64,000 bases of DNA from Solirubrobacteraceae bacterium (GCA_031177685.1 JAPSGI010000001.1:1-64000); one strand, 5' to 3'. Positions 35,928-44,879 are shown, counted from the stretch's first letter. Translations and numbers: made by a program. The notes: generated by a model from the letters alone, not told the origin.

Positions 35928-36407
35928 TCACGGGCGCAGGTGCGCGACGCGCACGCCGTGCTCGGCCTCCATGCGCGCCGCGATCAGCGAGCGGTGACAG
36001 GCCTCCGGGTCGCGCTCCACGCACAGCAGCGCGGCGGCCCCGTCGGCGGGCAGGCTCGCGACCACCGCCCCGAGGTCCGCGGCGGCCAGGATCTCGCGGG
36101 TGTAGCGCTCGACGTACGCGGGCGCGAGCTCGCGGCGCGAGCGCTTGCCCACGCCGCGGCGCGCGTCCTCGCGGTACTGCAGCTGGCGCAGCTCGGTGGT
36201 CGGCGCGAGCTCCGGGTGGTGGCGGTACTCGATCGCCGCGCCGGCCAGCGCGTCCTGCAGGCGCCGCGAGTTGGCCCATGCGTACTCGGGGCCGCGCACG
36301 CCGCGCCGCTGGCGCACGTCGAGGAGCACGCGGACGTCGGCTCGGCGCAGCGCGTCGAGGAACGCGTCCGCGGTGAACCCGTAGACGCCGACGGTGACGA
36401 TCCGCAC
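35928..36407 (-). CDS. DUF488 family protein
   Basis: 159 residues from GTG 36407. N-terminal 'TVGVYGFTADAFLDALRRAD' and 'LLDVRQRRGVRGPEYAWANS' and C-terminal 'ALLCVERDPEACHRSLIAAR' are the family hallmarks; the last motif has a Cys-His pair. Function is unknown, though members are often annotated as putative nucleic-acid-binding. Follows the GroES-like gene with 1 base between. Confidence 0.88.
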   Translation of the reverse strand: MRIVTVGVYGFTADAFLDALRRADVRVLLDVRQRRGVRGPEYAWANSRRLQDALAGAAIEYRHHPELAPTTELRQLQYREDARRGVGKRSRRELAPAYVERYTREILAAADLGAVVASLPADGAAALLCVERDPEACHRSLIAARMEAEHGVRVAHLRP

Positions 36408-36408
36408 G

Positions 36409-36756
36409 CTACGACGCGCGCGCGTCGGAGGCGTCGCCCCCGGTGGGCACCCGATCGGCGATCTCCAGCACGCCCAGCAGCTCGCCCACCCGGCAGACGA
36501 GCAAGCGCTCCTCGTCGACCTCCACCCAGGTCCCCGCCGCGGCGGGGAACACCACGTGATCGCCCGGCTTGACGGGCATCTCGACGCCGGCGCTGCCCCA
36601 CCAGTCGATGCCCGGCCCGACCGCCAGCACGATCCCGTGCTGGGGCGGCGGCTCATGGGACCCGGGCGGTACGACGAGGCCCGACTGGCGGACGCGGTCG
36701 GGCTCCAGCTCCTTGATCACCACGCGGTCGAACAGCGGTCGCAGCTCGTGTCGCAT
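36409..36756 (-). CDS. GroES-like co-chaperonin family protein, stand-alone
   Basis: 115 residues from ATG 36756. N-terminal 'LRPLFDRVVIKELEPDRVRQ' and 'SGLVVPP' match Cpn10; 'VAVGPGIDWW' and 'KPGDHVVFPAAAGTWVEVDE' follow the Cpn10 beta-barrel. It is longer than normal GroES (about 95) with a charged tail, and no groEL is adjacent. It may be a second, specialised co-chaperonin. It pairs with the DUF488 gene. Confidence 0.75.
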   Translation of the reverse strand: MRHELRPLFDRVVIKELEPDRVRQSGLVVPPGSHEPPPQHGIVLAVGPGIDWWGSAGVEMPVKPGDHVVFPAAAGTWVEVDEERLLVCRVGELLGVLEIADRVPTGGDASDARAS

Positions 36757-36818
36757 GCTCGGAAGCGTACGCGTCCAGGCGGCGCGGGCGGCCGAGTCCA
36801 TGGTCTACGCTCGCCCGC

Positions 36819-38291
36819 ATGGCCGTCGTGGAGGCAACGGTCCGTGCCCTCACGCACCGCTCGGGGCTCGAGCTGGCGCGAGCCATCCGCGACGGCGAGG
36901 CGAGCTCGCGCGAGGTGGTGGAGGCGCATGTCGCCCGGCTGCAGGAGGTCCAGCCGCGCATCAACGCGCTGGCGGCGGACCGCTTCGACGCCGCGCTGGA
37001 GGAGGCCGACGCGGCCGACCGGCGCATCGCCGACGCCGCGGACACGGACGAGCTGCCGCCCTTCCTCGGCGTCCCCTGCACGATCAAGGAAGCGATCGCC
37101 CTGAAGGGGATGCCCAACTGCGCCGGGCTGCTGGCGCGCCGCGAGCACCGCGCGACCGAGACCGGCCCCGCCGCCGCCCGCCTGCTGGAGGCCGGGGCCA
37201 TCCCCATGGGAGTGACCAACGTCTCCGAGATGACGATGTGGATCGAGTCGCAGAACTTCGTCTACGGGCGCACGAGCAACGCGTACGATCCGCGCCGCGT
37301 GGCCGGCGGCTCGTCGGGCGGCGAGGGCGCGGCCGTGGGCTCGGGCGGCTCCCCCTTCGGGCTGGGCACCGACATCGGCGGCTCGATCCGCCTGCCGGCC
37401 TTCTTCAACGGCGTCTTCGGGCACAAGGGCTCGGCCCATCTCGTGCCCAACGCCTGCCACTTCCCGCCGGCCGAGGGCGCGATCACGCGGATGCTCTCGC
37501 TGGGCCCGCTGGCCCGGCGTGCCGAGGATCTGATGCCGCTGCTGCGCATCCTCGCCGGACCGGACCCGCGCGACCCCGACACGCGCGACGTCGAGCTGGG
37601 CGAACCGGAACGTGTCGAGCTGCGCGGCATGAACGTCACGATCGCGGAGGAGGCCTCGGTCGTGCCGGTGCGCCGCGAGGTGCGCGACGCCCGCGACCGC
37701 GCCGCGCAGGCGCTGAGCGACGCGGGGATGCGGGTCCGTCATGTCCCGCTGCGCTGCATGCGCCGCGCCGTCGAGTGCTACCTCACCGCGCTGCAGGACG
37801 GCGCCTCGCGCTCCTTCCGCGAGCTGCTGGAGGAGGAGCTGGAGGAGACGGCCAAGCTCGGCGTGCGCCGCGCCGCCGCCGGCGCGCTGCGCCGCCGCGG
37901 CCCGCACACCTGGCCCACCGTCCTGCTGCTGGCCAGCGAGTCGCTGGCCGCGCGCATGCCCGAGCGCCGCACGCGCCGCCTGCTCGCCGCCGCCGAGGCG
38001 ATGGGCCGCGAGGTCGAGGCGGCGCTGGACGGCGGCGTGATGCTGCACCCGCCGCACCCGCGCGTCGCGCCCAAGCACGGGCGGACGGTCGGCCGGCCCT
38101 GGATCATCTCCACCACGGCGGTGTTCAACCTGCTCGGCCTGCCGGTCACGCAGGTCCCGCTCGGCCTCAACCCCGCCGGCGTCCCGCTCGGCGTGCAGGT
38201 CGCCGCGGGCATGGACCGCGACCACGTCACGATCGCCGTCGCGCTCGAGCTCGAGCGCCGCTTCGGCGGCTGGATCCCACCCCGGATCTAG
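36819..38291 (+). CDS. Amidase-signature family hydrolase
   Basis: 490 residues from ATG. Ser-cisSer-Lys triad visible: K in 'PCTIKEAIALKG', S in 'VAGGSSGGEGAAV' and S in 'GTDIGGSIRLPAFF'. Begins with the typical 'GLELARAIRDGEASSREVVE' helix. It hydrolyses amides; fatty acid amide or small amide substrates are possible. It is not GatA, judging by its solo position. Divergent from groES-like by 62 bases. Confidence 0.9.
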   Translation: MAVVEATVRALTHRSGLELARAIRDGEASSREVVEAHVARLQEVQPRINALAADRFDAALEEADAADRRIADAADTDELPPFLGVPCTIKEAIALKGMPNCAGLLARREHRATETGPAAARLLEAGAIPMGVTNVSEMTMWIESQNFVYGRTSNAYDPRRVAGGSSGGEGAAVGSGGSPFGLGTDIGGSIRLPAFFNGVFGHKGSAHLVPNACHFPPAEGAITRMLSLGPLARRAEDLMPLLRILAGPDPRDPDTRDVELGEPERVELRGMNVTIAEEASVVPVRREVRDARDRAAQALSDAGMRVRHVPLRCMRRAVECYLTALQDGASRSFRELLEEELEETAKLGVRRAAAGALRRRGPHTWPTVLLLASESLAARMPERRTRRLLAAAEAMGREVEAALDGGVMLHPPHPRVAPKHGRTVGRPWIISTTAVFNLLGLPVTQVPLGLNPAGVPLGVQVAAGMDRDHVTIAVALELERRFGGWIPPRI

Positions 38292-38298
38292 CGATGTG

Positions 38299-38327
38299 GA
38301 CTTAGCCGCCTATATCGCGGCTAAGTC
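38299..38327. terminator. Hairpin between convergent genes
   Basis: Perfect 11-base arms GACTTAGCCGC / GCGGCTAAGTC around a 7-base loop (CTATATC). It lies between the convergent amidase and pdxH stops and could end both transcripts. There is no clear U-run, so the call is tentative. Confidence 0.5.
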
Positions 38328-38336
38328 AACACGGCG

Positions 38337-38990
38337 CTAGGGCGCTAGGCGCTCGACGAGCCATTCGCCGGCGGCGTCGCGGCGGTAGCGGATGCGGTCG
38401 TGGAGGCGGTCGGGCCGGCCCTGCCAGAACTCCACGCTCACCGGCGCCACCCGCAGCCCGCCCCAGGCCGATGGCCGCGGGACCGGACCCGGGTGCGCCG
38501 CGTCCAGCTCGGCGTGGCGGGCCACCAGCTCCTCGCGCGAGGCCAGGACGCGCGACTGCGGGCTGGCCAGCGCGCTGACCTGCGCCGCGCGCGGGCGCGC
38601 GGCGAAGTAGGCGTCGGACTCGGCCGCCGCGACGGGTTCAACGGAGCCCTCGACGACCACCTGCCGGGCGAGGTCGAGCCACGGAAACACGATCGCCGCC
38701 CACGGGTTCTCCGCCGCCTGGCGCCCCTTGACCGACTCCAGGTTGGTGAAGAACGTGAACCCGCGCTCGTCGAGGCCCTTGAGCAGGACCGTCCGCGCCG
38801 AAGGTCGCGCGGCGGCGCCGGCCGTGGCCAGCACCATCGCGTTGGGCTCGAGCACCCCCGCCGCGATGGCGTCGTCGAACCACGCCGTGAACTGCTCCAG
38901 CCACGTCCGCGCGACGCCCGACTCGTCCAGGGGCCGTCCCGCGTACTCGCGCCGCAGTGCCGCGACCCGGGTGAGCCAGTCCTCCGTCAT
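38337..38990 (-). CDS. pdxH: Pyridoxamine 5'-phosphate oxidase
   Basis: 217 residues from ATG. FMN enzyme making pyridoxal phosphate. Signatures: 'PSARTVLLKGLDERGFTFFT', 'ESVKGRQAAENPWAAIVFPW', 'LARQVVVEGSVEPV', 'AQVSALASPQSRVL' and C-terminal 'PVSVEFWQGRPDRLHDRIRY' with 'WLVERLAP'. Length is standard. The PLP product would serve enzymes such as the DegT aminotransferase. Confidence 0.95.
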   Translation of the reverse strand: MTEDWLTRVAALRREYAGRPLDESGVARTWLEQFTAWFDDAIAAGVLEPNAMVLATAGAAARPSARTVLLKGLDERGFTFFTNLESVKGRQAAENPWAAIVFPWLDLARQVVVEGSVEPVAAAESDAYFAARPRAAQVSALASPQSRVLASREELVARHAELDAAHPGPVPRPSAWGGLRVAPVSVEFWQGRPDRLHDRIRYRRDAAGEWLVERLAP

Positions 38991-39013
38991 GCCGGCGTGT
39001 AGCGTCCCATGCC

Positions 39014-39340
39014 GTGCGTACGCCACGAATCGAGCTGCTGTGGTGGGAAGGGTGCCCGTCGTACGAGGACGCGCTGGCCGACCTGCGCGCCGCGCTGCGC
39101 GAGGCGGGGCTGGACCCGGGCGCGGTCGACGTCCGCGAGATCCGCACCGGCGACCAGGCCGAGGGCGAGCGCTTCCCCGGCTCGCCCACCATCCGCATCG
39201 ACGGTCGCGACGTGCAGCCGCCCGGCGAGGGGGAGCCCGGGGGACTGACGTGCCGCGTCTACCGCCGGCGCGACGGGCGGATCTCCGCGACGCCCGACCC
39301 CGAGGACGTCCGCGAGGCGCTGAGGGCGGCCCGTGAATAG
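39014..39340 (+). CDS. Thioredoxin-fold protein with GCPSY motif
   Basis: 108 residues from GTG. 'IELLWWEGCPSYEDALADLR' is typical of small thioredoxin-like proteins related to alkylmercury lyase-type and seleno-DF proteins; the single Cys in CPSY replaces a CxxC pair. 'FPGSPTIRIDGRDVQPP' is the cis-Pro region. Probably a thiol-redox or metal-binding protein. Overlaps the next gene by 8 bases in a tight operon. Confidence 0.75.
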   Translation: MRTPRIELLWWEGCPSYEDALADLRAALREAGLDPGAVDVREIRTGDQAEGERFPGSPTIRIDGRDVQPPGEGEPGGLTCRVYRRRDGRISATPDPEDVREALRAARE

Positions 39341-39869
39341 GGGCCTGCGGATCGGCGACGTCGCGCCCGCCTACACGCTGCCCGACACCAACGGCGACGA
39401 GCACGGGGTGGGCGGGGCGTCGGGCGGCCCGGCGACCGTCGTCTACTTCACCTGCAACCACTGCCCCTACGCGCTGGCCTGGAACGACCGGCTCCTGCGC
39501 GCGGGTGAGGAATACGCCGAGGAGGGCGTGCGCTTTCTCGCCGTGAACCCCAACGACGCCGAGCGCTACCCCCTGGACTCCTACGAGGCGATGATCGAGC
39601 GCGTGCGCAACGAGGGCGGCTGGCCGATCCCCTACCTGCGCGACGAGACCCAGGTGGTCGCGCGCGCCTGGGGGGCGCGCACCACGCCCGACGTGTTCGT
39701 GCACGACCGCGACGGGCGCGTGGTCTACCGCGGGGCGCCGGACGCCGACCACATGGACGATTCCCTGAACGCGCGCTGGCTGCGCGACGCGCTGGACGAC
39801 GTCCTCTCCGACCGCGAGGTGGCCCGGCCGCAGACCGAGCCGGTCGGCTGCTCGATCAAGTGGAAGTGA
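39333..39869 (+). CDS. Thioredoxin-family peroxiredoxin-like protein
   Basis: 178 residues from GTG. AhpC/TSA-like fold: 'GDVAPAYTLPDTNGDEHGV' at the N-terminus and the redox motif 'VVYFTCNHCPYALAWNDRLL' with CNHC, then 'ARTTPDVFVHDRDGRVVYRG'. Members of this group are close to resA/tlpA-like reductases. No signal peptide, so cytosolic. Overlaps the thioesterase gene at its 3' end. Confidence 0.85.
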   Translation: MNRGLRIGDVAPAYTLPDTNGDEHGVGGASGGPATVVYFTCNHCPYALAWNDRLLRAGEEYAEEGVRFLAVNPNDAERYPLDSYEAMIERVRNEGGWPIPYLRDETQVVARAWGARTTPDVFVHDRDGRVVYRGAPDADHMDDSLNARWLRDALDDVLSDREVARPQTEPVGCSIKWK

Positions 39870-40279
39870 CGCCGCGGGCGCCGTTCGTCCACCGGCTGCG
39901 CGTCCGCTACCACGAGTGCGACGCCCAGGGGCGGGTGTTCAACGCGCACTACTTCGCCTACTTCGATCTGGCGCTGACCGAGCTGTGGCGCCAGGCCTTC
40001 GGCTCCTACGGGGAGATGGTCCGTGCGGGCCACGATGTGGTGGTGGCCGAGGCGACGGCGCGCTTCCGGGGCGCCGCGCGCTTCGACGACGAGGTCGACG
40101 TGTCGCTGTCCATCGCCCGGCTGGGCGACACGTCGATGACCAGCGACGTGGAGGTGCGCCGCGGCGACGAACTGCTCGTGGAAGGCCGCATGGTCCACGT
40201 GTGGGTGGACGCGCAGACCTACGAGAAGCGCTCGATCCCCGACGACGCCCGCGCGCGGCTGGCGCCCTACGCGACGTGA
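39860..40279 (+). CDS. Acyl-CoA thioesterase, 4-hydroxybenzoyl-CoA type hotdog
   Basis: 139 residues from GTG. Hotdog fold with 'LRVRYHECDAQGRVFNAHYF' carrying the catalytic Asp-region of 4HBT thioesterases, and 'AYFDLALTELWRQAFG'. It hydrolyses an acyl-CoA; the preferred chain is unknown. Its stop overlaps the next start (GTGA). Confidence 0.88.
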   Translation: MEVTPRAPFVHRLRVRYHECDAQGRVFNAHYFAYFDLALTELWRQAFGSYGEMVRAGHDVVVAEATARFRGAARFDDEVDVSLSIARLGDTSMTSDVEVRRGDELLVEGRMVHVWVDAQTYEKRSIPDDARARLAPYAT

Positions 40280-41052
40280 GCGCGTTCTACGTCGCGGCGG
40301 GCGACGGGCGCTTTGCGTCGACGGAGTGGACGCGCGGACCGTGGAGCCCCGACCACCAGCACGCCGGCCCGCCCGCCGCGCTGCTGGCGCGGGCGATCGA
40401 GCGCGCCGGGGGAATCGAAGGTGCCCACCTGGGCCGCGGGACGTTCGAGATCCTGCGGCCGGTCCCGATCGCGCCGCTCGACGTCGTCGCGGAGGTCGTG
40501 CGCCCCGGCCGCCGCGTCGAGCTGGTGGAGGCGCGGATGCGCGCGGGCGACGAGACGCTGATGCTCGCGCGGGCGTGGCGGCTGCGGCGCGCGGAGATGG
40601 AGCTGCCCGTCGCGGACTCCGCGCCGCCGCCCGCACCGCCGGACGCCGGCGACCGGCGCGTGCAGTTCCCCGGCATGCCCGAGGTCGGCTGGCACCGCGC
40701 CATGGACATCCGCTTCCTCGACGGCGCGTTCGACCGGCCGGGGCCCGCGGTCGCGTGGTTTCGCATGCGCGGCGAGCTGGTGGAGGGGGAGGCGCCCTCC
40801 CCGCTGGACAACCTCTTCTGCGCCGCGGACGCGGGCAATGGGATCAGCGGCGTCCTGGACTTCCGCCGCCACGGCTTCGTCAACACCGACCTGACCGTCC
40901 ACCTCCATCGCGCCCCGGCGGGCGCGTGGACGTGCCTGGACGCCGTCACGTCGCTGTCGGACGGCGGCGTCGGGCTGGCCGAGAGCGCGCTGCACGACGA
41001 GCACGGCCCGATCGGCCGCGCGCTGCAGACGCTGCTGGTGACCGAGCGCTAG
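40276..41052 (+). CDS. Double-hotdog thioesterase family protein
   Basis: 258 residues from GTG. Acyl-CoA thioesterase-like: 'WSPDHQHAGPPAALLARAIE' and 'LGRGTFEILRPVPIAPLDV' in the first hotdog, 'DFRRHGFVNTDLTVHLHRAP' in the second. Two thioesterases coupled by GTGA in one operon with two thioredoxin-fold proteins suggest acyl-CoA or thiol handling. Convergent with yqgE, overlapping by 4 bases. Confidence 0.82.
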   Translation: MSAFYVAAGDGRFASTEWTRGPWSPDHQHAGPPAALLARAIERAGGIEGAHLGRGTFEILRPVPIAPLDVVAEVVRPGRRVELVEARMRAGDETLMLARAWRLRRAEMELPVADSAPPPAPPDAGDRRVQFPGMPEVGWHRAMDIRFLDGAFDRPGPAVAWFRMRGELVEGEAPSPLDNLFCAADAGNGISGVLDFRRHGFVNTDLTVHLHRAPAGAWTCLDAVTSLSDGGVGLAESALHDEHGPIGRALQTLLVTER

Positions 41053-41573
41053 TTCAGCGAGGGGTCGGCGGGCATCGTGGACAGCAGGGCGTAGGCGCCG
41101 CCCTTGCGCTGAAGCGCCAGCGGCCACAGGTCCTCCTCCTCGAAGGGGTCCCCCGGACGCGCCTCCTCGACGATCCACGCCTCCGCTTCCAGCTCGGCCT
41201 CGAGCTGCCCCGGCCCCCAGCCCGCGTAGCCCACGTACACGCGCAGCTCGCGCAGCCGCGGGTCCGGCTCGTCGGGGTCGACCAGGCCGACGTCGCCCAC
41301 CACCAGGCGCGCCGCTTCGCTGGGATCCTCGAAGTCGCCCAGCGCGATGACCGACTCGGGCGAGACCGGCCCGCCCACCTGGATGCGGTCCTCGGGGCCG
41401 GCCAGGCCGGCCAGCCGCTCCACCGCGTCGAGGACCGGCATCTCGGACGGGCGGTTGAGCACCACGCCCATCGCCCCCTCCTCGGTGTGCTCGATCACCA
41501 GCACGACCGCGCGATGGAAGAAGTCCTCCAGCGAGGGCGCGGCGATCAGCAGCTTCCCGCGCAGCGAGTCCAT
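41049..41573 (-). CDS. YqgE/AlgH family protein (DUF179)
   Basis: 174 residues from ATG. 'MDSLRGKLLIAAPSLEDFFH', 'AVVLVIEHTEEGAMGVVLNR', 'VQVGGPVSPESVIAL' and 'RVYVGYAGWGPGQLEAELEA' are family hallmarks. The molecular role of the family is not established. Divergent from the secreted hydrolase with 54 bases between. Confidence 0.93.
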   Translation of the reverse strand: MDSLRGKLLIAAPSLEDFFHRAVVLVIEHTEEGAMGVVLNRPSEMPVLDAVERLAGLAGPEDRIQVGGPVSPESVIALGDFEDPSEAARLVVGDVGLVDPDEPDPRLRELRVYVGYAGWGPGQLEAELEAEAWIVEEARPGDPFEEEDLWPLALQRKGGAYALLSTMPADPSLN

Positions 41574-41627
41574 GGCGCCATTCTGCCCGGCGCGCGCCCA
41601 CATATCCTTGCCAGCGACCGGTCCGCC

Positions 41628-43616
41628 ATGGACAATCGCCGCGTGCGCCGGATGCCGATCCGCTTCGCGCCGGCGCTGATCGCCGGTGCCCTCTTGCCGC
41701 TGGCGCCCGCGCCGGCGGCGGCCGCGGGCCCCGGCGAAGCCGCGTTCCGCCCGTGCCCGGGCTCGCGCACGGTCCTGTGCGCGCGCGCGACCGTCCCGCT
41801 GGACCGCACCGGCGCCGTGCCCGGCCGGATCCGCCTGCTGGTCGCGCGCCTGAAGGGGCGCCCGCGCCGCTCGCGGGTCCTGCTCGGCCTCGCCGGCGGT
41901 CCCGGGCAGTCGGCGACCTCGGCGCTGCAGGGCTTCGCGGACGCGGCGGGGCCCGTCCTGCGCACCCACGAGCTCGTCGTCTTCGACCAGCGCGGGACCG
42001 GGTCCTCCGGCCTGCTGCGCTGCCCCAGCGTCGAGCGGCGCTTCGTGCGCGACCTGACGGCGGCGGGCGCCGCGTGCGCCGCGCGGCTGGGCCCCGCGCG
42101 CGCCTTCTACACGACGCGCGACTCGATCGCCGACGTGGAGGCGGTCCGCGCCGCGCTGGGCGTCGAGCGCATGTCGCTGCTGGGCGTCTCCTACGGGACC
42201 AAGGTCGCGCTCGGCTATGCCGCGGCGCATCCCGGGCGCGTGGAGCGGCTGGTCCTCGACTCGCCGGTCACCGCCAGCGGTCCCGACGTCTACGCCCGTT
42301 CCTCGTTCGCGGCCATCCCGGCGTTGCTGCGCGACGTGTGCCGGGCACGGCGCTGCCGCGGCATCGCGGACGACCCGATCGCCGACCTGGCCCGCCTGGC
42401 GGCGCGGCTGCGCGCGCGACCGCTGCGCGGCACGGCGATCGGTCCGCGCGGCCGGCGGCTGTCCGCGGTCCTGCGCACGAGCGGCCTGCTCGACGTGCTG
42501 TTCGCCTCCGACGTCGACCCGCGCGTGCTGCCCGCGCTGCCGGCGGCGGTGCGCTCGGCCCTGCGCGGCGACGCGGCGCCGATCCTGCGCCTGCTGCGGC
42601 TCTCCACGGCCGCCCACGATCCCGGACCGCCGCGGGACTTCAGCACCGCCGTCCTGGTGGCGACGCTGTGCGAGGAGTCGGCGTTTCCATGGTCGCGCAC
42701 CGCCGACCCGGCCCAGCGCCGGCACGAGCTCGGCGCGGCGCTGCAGGCGCTGGGCGACGGACCGTTCGCGCCCTTCGACGGCACCGCGGCGATCGCGGCG
42801 TTCGCCATGCCGGTCTGCTACGCGTGGCCGGCCGCCCCGGCGGCCCCGTCGTTCCCGGACACCCCACCGGCGGTCCCCACGCTGCTGGTGTCGGGCACGC
42901 GCGATCTGCGCACGCCGCTGCAGGACGCGCGCGACCTGGCCGCCCGGCTGCCCGACGCGCGCGTGCTCGCCGTCGCCGGCGCCGGGCACTCCGTGCTGAG
43001 CGTCGACCAGACGTCGTGCCCGGCCCGCGCGCTGGCCGCCTTCTTCGCCGCGCGGCCCGTGCGCCGCACGTGCCCCCGCGACGGCGACATGGATCTTCTG
43101 CCCGACCCAATCGCGCCGCTCTCGCTGCGTGAGGTGCCGCCGGCGGAAGGGCTGCCGGGCAAGCGCGGACGCACGGTCAACGCGGCGCTGGCCACGGTCT
43201 TCGACGGGTTCGGGTCCGTCCTGGTCTCGCTGCTCGAGGCCGATCTCGACGCGCCCCCGCGACAGCTCACGGCGGGCGGCCTGCGCGGCGGCTGGGTCGG
43301 CGCCGACGCGCGCGGCCTGACCTTCCACCGCATGGTGTACGTCCCCGGCGTGACGGTGAGCGGGGCGATGAGGCTGAGCGGCGAGGGATTCACCGCGCGC
43401 CTGCGCGTCGGCGGGCCGGCCGCCGCGCACGGCACCCTGCGGATCGCCGCGTCCGGCGCGATCACGGGCCGCCTGGGCGGGCGCCGCGTCCGGGTTTCGC
43501 CGCCCCGCGGGCTGGCGGCCGCCGCCCGGCTGCGGGCGCTGCGGGCGCGGCGCCCCGCGCCGTGGCTCACCCGCCGCCCGTCTCCATCTTCCGCTTGGAG
43601 CGCTCCCGCAGGATGA
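41628..43616 (+). CDS. Secreted alpha/beta hydrolase (S33 peptidase-like)
   Basis: 662 residues from ATG 41628 with a signal peptide (MPIRFAPALIAGALLPLAPA then AAA). Tripeptidyl/prolyl-aminopeptidase-like: oxyanion 'LAGGPGQSATS', 'VVFDQRGTGSSGLLRC', nucleophile 'LLGVSYGTKVAL', acid 'VSGTRDLRTPLQ' and His 'VAGAGHSVLSVD'. About 180 extra C-terminal residues (after 480) form a beta-rich domain absent from typical members. Probably cleaves short peptides outside the cell. The 3' end overlaps the convergent gene by 50 bases. Confidence 0.87.
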   Translation: MDNRRVRRMPIRFAPALIAGALLPLAPAPAAAAGPGEAAFRPCPGSRTVLCARATVPLDRTGAVPGRIRLLVARLKGRPRRSRVLLGLAGGPGQSATSALQGFADAAGPVLRTHELVVFDQRGTGSSGLLRCPSVERRFVRDLTAAGAACAARLGPARAFYTTRDSIADVEAVRAALGVERMSLLGVSYGTKVALGYAAAHPGRVERLVLDSPVTASGPDVYARSSFAAIPALLRDVCRARRCRGIADDPIADLARLAARLRARPLRGTAIGPRGRRLSAVLRTSGLLDVLFASDVDPRVLPALPAAVRSALRGDAAPILRLLRLSTAAHDPGPPRDFSTAVLVATLCEESAFPWSRTADPAQRRHELGAALQALGDGPFAPFDGTAAIAAFAMPVCYAWPAAPAAPSFPDTPPAVPTLLVSGTRDLRTPLQDARDLAARLPDARVLAVAGAGHSVLSVDQTSCPARALAAFFAARPVRRTCPRDGDMDLLPDPIAPLSLREVPPAEGLPGKRGRTVNAALATVFDGFGSVLVSLLEADLDAPPRQLTAGGLRGGWVGADARGLTFHRMVYVPGVTVSGAMRLSGEGFTARLRVGGPAAAHGTLRIAASGAITGRLGGRRVRVSPPRGLAAAARLRALRARRPAPWLTRRPSPSSAWSAPAG

Positions 43617-44094
43617 GCACGGCGGCGACGATGCCGCCGGCCGCGAGCAGGCCGCCGAAGAACGAAGCGAGGATGCCGGCCACTCCGGCGAAGATGCGCA
43701 GCCCGGTCACGCGCGGGCCGAGCGCGACCGGCGCGCTGGTGGCGCAGCTGACGCGGTAGGCCCCGGTCCGCGGCGCCTCGAAGCGCAGGAACGAGTGGTA
43801 CTCGCGCCCGCCGCTGGTCACGGTCACGCCGCTCGTGCGCTCCATTTCCACACGGGCGGGCCCGGCGGCCGAGCAGAAGCCGCTCAGCGGCGCGTCGGTG
43901 TAGGACCAGATCCCCCGGCCCTCGCCCTCGTCGAGGCGCACGACGGCCGGCCCGTCCAGTGCGCGAAACCCGCCGTCGAAGTCGCGGATCAGCACCACGA
44001 ACAGGATGACCGCGCCCGCGATGCCCGCGACCGCGACGACGCCCGCCAGGCCGAGCCAGCCCAGCGAGGGCCGCACGCGCCGGTCCGCGTTCAT
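43567..44094 (-). CDS. Two-helix membrane protein, unknown
   Basis: 175 residues from ATG overlapping the phosphatase stop (ATGA). Transmembrane helices at about 12-36 (LAGVVAVAGIAGAVILFVVL) and 138-163 (GVAGILASFFGGLLAAGGIV). Between them is an extracytoplasmic domain with 'SGGREYHSFLRFEAPRTGAY', 'SGFCSAAG' and 'VSCATSAP' (possible disulfide). The C-terminus is basic (RERSKRKMETGGG). No family assigned. Confidence 0.7.
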   Translation of the reverse strand: MNADRRVRPSLGWLGLAGVVAVAGIAGAVILFVVLIRDFDGGFRALDGPAVVRLDEGEGRGIWSYTDAPLSGFCSAAGPARVEMERTSGVTVTSGGREYHSFLRFEAPRTGAYRVSCATSAPVALGPRVTGLRIFAGVAGILASFFGGLLAAGGIVAAVLILRERSKRKMETGGG

Positions 44095-44879
44095 GCCGCG
44101 CTCCGGCGCAGCGGGCGCCGCAGGCGGCGCCGGCGGCTGGGAAGCGGGGGCCGCGGCGGCAGCGGACCGCCGCTCAGCACCGCCGCGGGGACGTCTCGGG
44201 TCAGCCAGTCGGCCTGGCGCAGCAGCCCGGGCAGCTCGCGCTCGGCGGCCTGCAGGCCCGCCAGCAGCTCCGGCCCGCGGCGCTGCGCCTCGTGCGCGTC
44301 GGAGGCGACGTTGTGCACGAGCCCGTCGCGCAGCATCCGCAGCGCGAACTCGCGCACCGTCCCGCCGAAGCGGCCCAGCAGCGCCGAGCTGGTGATCGAG
44401 CACAGGGCGCCCGCGCGGACGAGGTCGGCGAGGTCGCCGGGCCGCCGGTGGAAGATCGGGCAGCGCTCGGGATGCGCGAGCAGGATCCGCTCGCCGCGGC
44501 GGCACAGCTGCGCGACCGCCGTGTGGAAGCCGGCGCCGCGCGACGTGGCGTGCGGCGACTCCAGGAGCACGTAAGGGCCCCCGCCCAGCCGCACCGAGTC
44601 CAGCTCGTCGGGTGTCAGCTCGGCCAGCCGGGCGACGTCGACCTCTCCGCCCGGGCGGACCTCCAGCTCGACGTGCGCGTCCTGCAGCGCGGCCCGCACG
44701 CGGTCCACGGCGGCCGGCACGTCCGCGGGCTCCACGCCCCACCGGCGATCGATGTGGGGAGTCGCCACGATCGTGCGCGTGCCCGTGCCGGCGGCGGCGC
44801 GCGCGAGCGCCAGCGAGGCCTCCAGGTCCGGCGGGCCGTCGTCCACGCCGGGCAGCAGGTGGCAGTGCAGGTCGATCAC
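44091..44879 (-). CDS. PHP-type tyrosine phosphatase (CpsB/YwqE-like)
   Basis: 262 residues from ATG. Metal motifs of the PHP fold: 'MIDLHCHLLPGVDDGPPD', 'TIVATPHIDRR', 'VLLESPHA', 'RILLAHPERCPIF' and 'NVASDAHEAQRRGPEL'. CpsB-type enzymes dephosphorylate tyrosine kinases controlling capsule or exopolysaccharide. No kinase or wzz partner is adjacent. The C-terminus is Arg/Pro-rich and the following gene overlaps by 4 bases. Confidence 0.87.
   Translation of the reverse strand: MIDLHCHLLPGVDDGPPDLEASLALARAAAGTGTRTIVATPHIDRRWGVEPADVPAAVDRVRAALQDAHVELEVRPGGEVDVARLAELTPDELDSVRLGGGPYVLLESPHATSRGAGFHTAVAQLCRRGERILLAHPERCPIFHRRPGDLADLVRAGALCSITSSALLGRFGGTVREFALRMLRDGLVHNVASDAHEAQRRGPELLAGLQAAERELPGLLRQADWLTRDVPAAVLSGGPLPPRPPLPSRRRRLRRPLRRSAA

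Noticed and set aside
41049-43430. 793-codon minus-strand frame extending YqgE
   Set aside because: Only the part from ATG 41573 is YqgE; the extension is antisense to the S33 hydrolase.
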